NCBI RefSeq assembly: GCF_014199935.1
Contig: NZ_JACHOP010000026.1
Coordinates: 1 to 64,000 of the forward strand
DNA length: 64,000 bases
DNA from: Methylorubrum rhodinum
GTDB lineage: Bacteria; Pseudomonadota; Alphaproteobacteria; Rhizobiales; Beijerinckiaceae
Reading direction: 5' to 3'
Positions 62,901 to 64,000 of this stretch are shown piece after piece. Made by a program: the position numbers and the translations under genes. The notes beneath the pieces are model-generated. The model did no database searches and was not told where the DNA came from. It worked only from the letters and a program-made list of their open reading frames with translations. Within the stretch, counting starts at the first letter, position 1. Each line of letters begins with the position of its first letter.

Positions 62901-63196
62901 ACGCGCAGGCCGCGCTCGTGCGCCGCCGCCACGAAGGCGCGGAAATCCTCCATCGTCCCGTAGGACGGGTTGATGTCGCGGTAATCGGCGATGTCGTAGC
63001 CGTCGTCGCGCAGGGGCGAGGGATAGAACGGCATCAGCCAGATCGCCGTGACGCCGAGGTCGCGGACATAGTCGAGCTTCTGGGTCAGGCCCTCGAAGTC
63101 GCCGATCCCGTCATTGGTCGAGTCGAAGAACGACTTGACGTGGATCTGGTAGATGATGGCGTCACGGTACCACTGCGGATCGCTGCGATCGATCAT
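59930..63196 (-). CDS. treS: Trehalose synthase / maltokinase fusion
   Basis: This 1088-residue bifunctional protein combines two enzymes. Residues about 1-550 are the GH13 trehalose synthase, with DGLRLDAIPYLIERDG (nucleophile), LLAEANQWPEE (acid/base) and FLRNHDELTLEM. Residues about 570-1080 are a maltokinase of the Pep2 type, with the kinase-like motifs RIHGDYHLGQVL and IIVDFEGEPSRP. Together they turn trehalose into maltose and maltose 1-phosphate, the donor for GlgE. The gene lies between glgE and glgB, with gaps of 134 and 162 bases. Confidence 0.96.
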   Translation of the reverse strand: MIDRSDPQWYRDAIIYQIHVKSFFDSTNDGIGDFEGLTQKLDYVRDLGVTAIWLMPFYPSPLRDDGYDIADYRDINPSYGTMEDFRAFVAAAHERGLRVITELVINHTSDQHPWFQRAREAPPGSPERDFYVWSDTDEPYGDTRIIFLDTEASNWTWDPVAKQYFWHRFYSHQPDLNFDNPKVLEAVIETMRYWLDMGVDGLRLDAIPYLIERDGTNCENLKETHDVIKAIRAALDESYPDRMLLAEANQWPEETAQYFGDGDECHMAFHFPLMPRMYMAIAREDRHPITDIMRQTPEIPEGCQWAIFLRNHDELTLEMVTAEERDYLWSFYAAERRARINLGIRRRLAPLLENDRRKIELMKSLVLSMPGTPVLYYGDEIGMGDNIYLGDRDGVRTPMQWSPDRNGGFSRANPQRLFLPAIQDPIYGYDAINVEAQTQAQTSLLNWTRRMIAIRNNSVALGRGAIQFLYPTNRKVLAWLREHEGERILCVANLSRAPQAVQLDLSDLRGAIPVELTGGSQFPAIGELPYLLTLPAYGFYWFSLSAANTGEIGPQPATPELFTLVLTGGVETLIRGRERIAFERTVAPAFINSRRWFGAKGSRIKGVQVDDSAIVKDGSGEGKFLLPRVAVTLANGERQDYFVPLAVDEGREDEALLDHAVARVRRGPRTGLLYEAAAAAPFAVALIEAMRDGATIPSERGKIVFSTTSAYDPEVRFEASDVRRLSAEQSNTSIAIGARMMLKLLRRLQPGTHPEIEIGRFLTEEAHFANTPALLGVVEHVAEDGTRTALALLQKFVLNQGDAWTLMLEGLRRDFDTVVLAPESEAPSPEEAFASHLRWAILLGQRTAELHKAFATPTEDAAFAVEPLTEDDLKALADDARHQASRAFRGLDAITAWSPGSAAQALASRRGEVEALIASLASGPLRGATKTRIHGDYHLGQVLASEGDLIIVDFEGEPSRPVEQRRAKSTPLRDVAGMLRSFAYGAETVVREIAARFGDSEERARNASIAWRGMIDAAFLDGYGQAVAGSPAAVEDAETQSRLLRLSLLTKALYEVDYEVNNRPDWIEIPARGVLNMLDEAKRDRASA

Positions 63197-63330
63197 CGCG
63201 TCGCTGCCTCACATCACATCGAGAGCGGGGCCGGCCCCCAGGGTGCCGGAGAGCGAGCCTGCTGGGCCCGCTTCTTGGCGAGAACGCGACGGAGACGCCG
63301 CATTCCGCCCGGTGTAACAGCGCGGCGGGC

Positions 63331-64000
63331 TCAGACAACCCGGCGCGGGCGCAGGCGCCAGACGATCGCCGAGCGCTCGGCGGGGTCGAGCGCGATGCGG
63401 TGGCTCTTGCCGTACAGCTCGAACTTGTAGCCGAGCAGCAGATCCTCGACCTCGACCGCCCCGTCGTCGGGCAGGCCGAACAGCCAGAGCGGCACGTCGT
63501 AGGTGCATTCCTGGCGGTTCTTCGGGTCGAGATTGACCATCACGAAAACGCAATTGTCCCGCTCGGGCGTGACCTTGGCGTAGGCGATGATGTTCTCGTT
63601 GTGGGCCCCGGTAAAATGGATGTTCCGGAAGTCCCACAGCGCCGGGTTGTCGCGCCGGGCCTGGTTCAGTTTGATGATGTGGTCGCGGATGTTGCCGGGG
63701 CGGTGGTAGTCCCACGCCTTCAGCTCGTATTTCTCAGAGTCGAGATACTCTTCCTTGCCCGGATAGGGCGCGGCCTCGCACAGTTCGAAGCCGTTGTAGA
63801 TGCCGTAGACCGACGACAGGGTCGCCGCGAGCGTCGCCCGCACGATGAAGCCCGGCCGGCCGCTGGTTTGCAGGTAGTACGGGTTGATGTCCGGCGTGTT
63901 GGCGAAGAAATTGGGGCGGTAGTACTCGCCCATCTCGCCGGCGAGTTCGAGGGCGTACTCGGTCAGCTCCGCCTTCGTGTTGCGCCACGTGAAGTAGGTG
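63331..64000 (-). CDS. glgE: Maltose-1-phosphate maltosyltransferase GlgE, C-terminal part
   Basis: The gene is read from beyond the window edge, so only the last 223 or so residues are visible. They contain TYFTWRNTKAELTEY and FFANTPDINPYYLQTSGRPG, typical of the C-terminal part of the GlgE catalytic barrel, and the C-terminal beta domain (FVMVNLDPKNRQECTYDVPL). The enzyme extends alpha-1,4-glucan using maltose 1-phosphate. Catalytic residues are outside the window. Confidence 0.93.
   Translation of the reverse strand, partial: TYFTWRNTKAELTEYALELAGEMGEYYRPNFFANTPDINPYYLQTSGRPGFIVRATLAATLSSVYGIYNGFELCEAAPYPGKEEYLDSEKYELKAWDYHRPGNIRDHIIKLNQARRDNPALWDFRNIHFTGAHNENIIAYAKVTPERDNCVFVMVNLDPKNRQECTYDVPLWLFGLPDDGAVEVEDLLLGYKFELYGKSHRIALDPAERSAIVWRLRPRRVV

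Overview
The window is about 70% G+C, densely coded and has an alphaproteobacterial gene repertoire. It combines a bolA - J-domain - cobS - cobT run, a K+-independent H+-pyrophosphatase, a GlgE glycogen/trehalose operon, an ergothioneine egtBD pair, a BA14K-type secreted protein and an orphan molybdopterin oxidoreductase resembling the Fdh4A type. This points to Methylobacteriaceae (Methylobacterium/Methylorubrum, extorquens-like). That assignment is inference from gene content and protein resemblance; no rRNA gene is present. I saw no rRNA or tRNA gene, CRISPR array, insertion sequence or prophage. It looks like ordinary chromosome, punctuated by several families of palindromic repeats.

Layout. 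0-7.3 kb: fatty acid beta-oxidation genes (acyl-CoA dehydrogenase, thiolase, fused enoyl-CoA hydratase/3-hydroxyacyl-CoA dehydrogenase) with a secreted DUF2059-like protein and an inverted EAL phosphodiesterase between them. 7.3-13.6 kb: a heptad-repeat membrane protein, a Pmp3 peptide, an overlapping MBL exonuclease - ATP-dependent DNA ligase - YjbQ operon, a TPR methyltransferase, a YoaK-type membrane protein and ArfB. 13.6-18.3 kb: bolA with a small downstream membrane ORF, then a J-domain protein and the cobST cobaltochelatase genes. 18.5-22 kb: a periplasmic solute-binding protein, a GT2 glycosyltransferase without a standard start codon at its apparent N-terminus, and a Sco1-type copper protein. 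22-26.5 kb: nasA and cysG for nitrate assimilation. 26.8-31 kb: DUF779 protein, egtBD, murI, dgkA. 31-36.4 kb: AbrB-type and PACE membrane proteins, a LysR regulator, and divergent oxyR/katA. 36.5-41 kb: glycine-rich BA14K protein and ybeY-corC-lnt. 41.3-45.7 kb: hppA, a small secreted protein and a membrane/[2Fe-2S]/adenylate cyclase fusion. 46-51.3 kb: an RND efflux operon (small membrane protein - TetR - adaptor - pump) with a readable promoter and two operators. 51.5-57.2 kb: an HNH-like protein, tex and the molybdopterin oxidoreductase. 57.4-64 kb: glgE (cut by the window edge) - treS/maltokinase - glgB.

The most unusual observation is a palindromic repeat of about 190 bp inside the DNA ligase gene. 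It is read through in frame and adds roughly 63 low-complexity residues. Repeats of similar style (families A, B and C below) are otherwise intergenic in this window. The RND promoter, with one TGAACGTTCA palindrome between its -35 and -10 and a second 22 bp upstream, is the clearest regulatory site.
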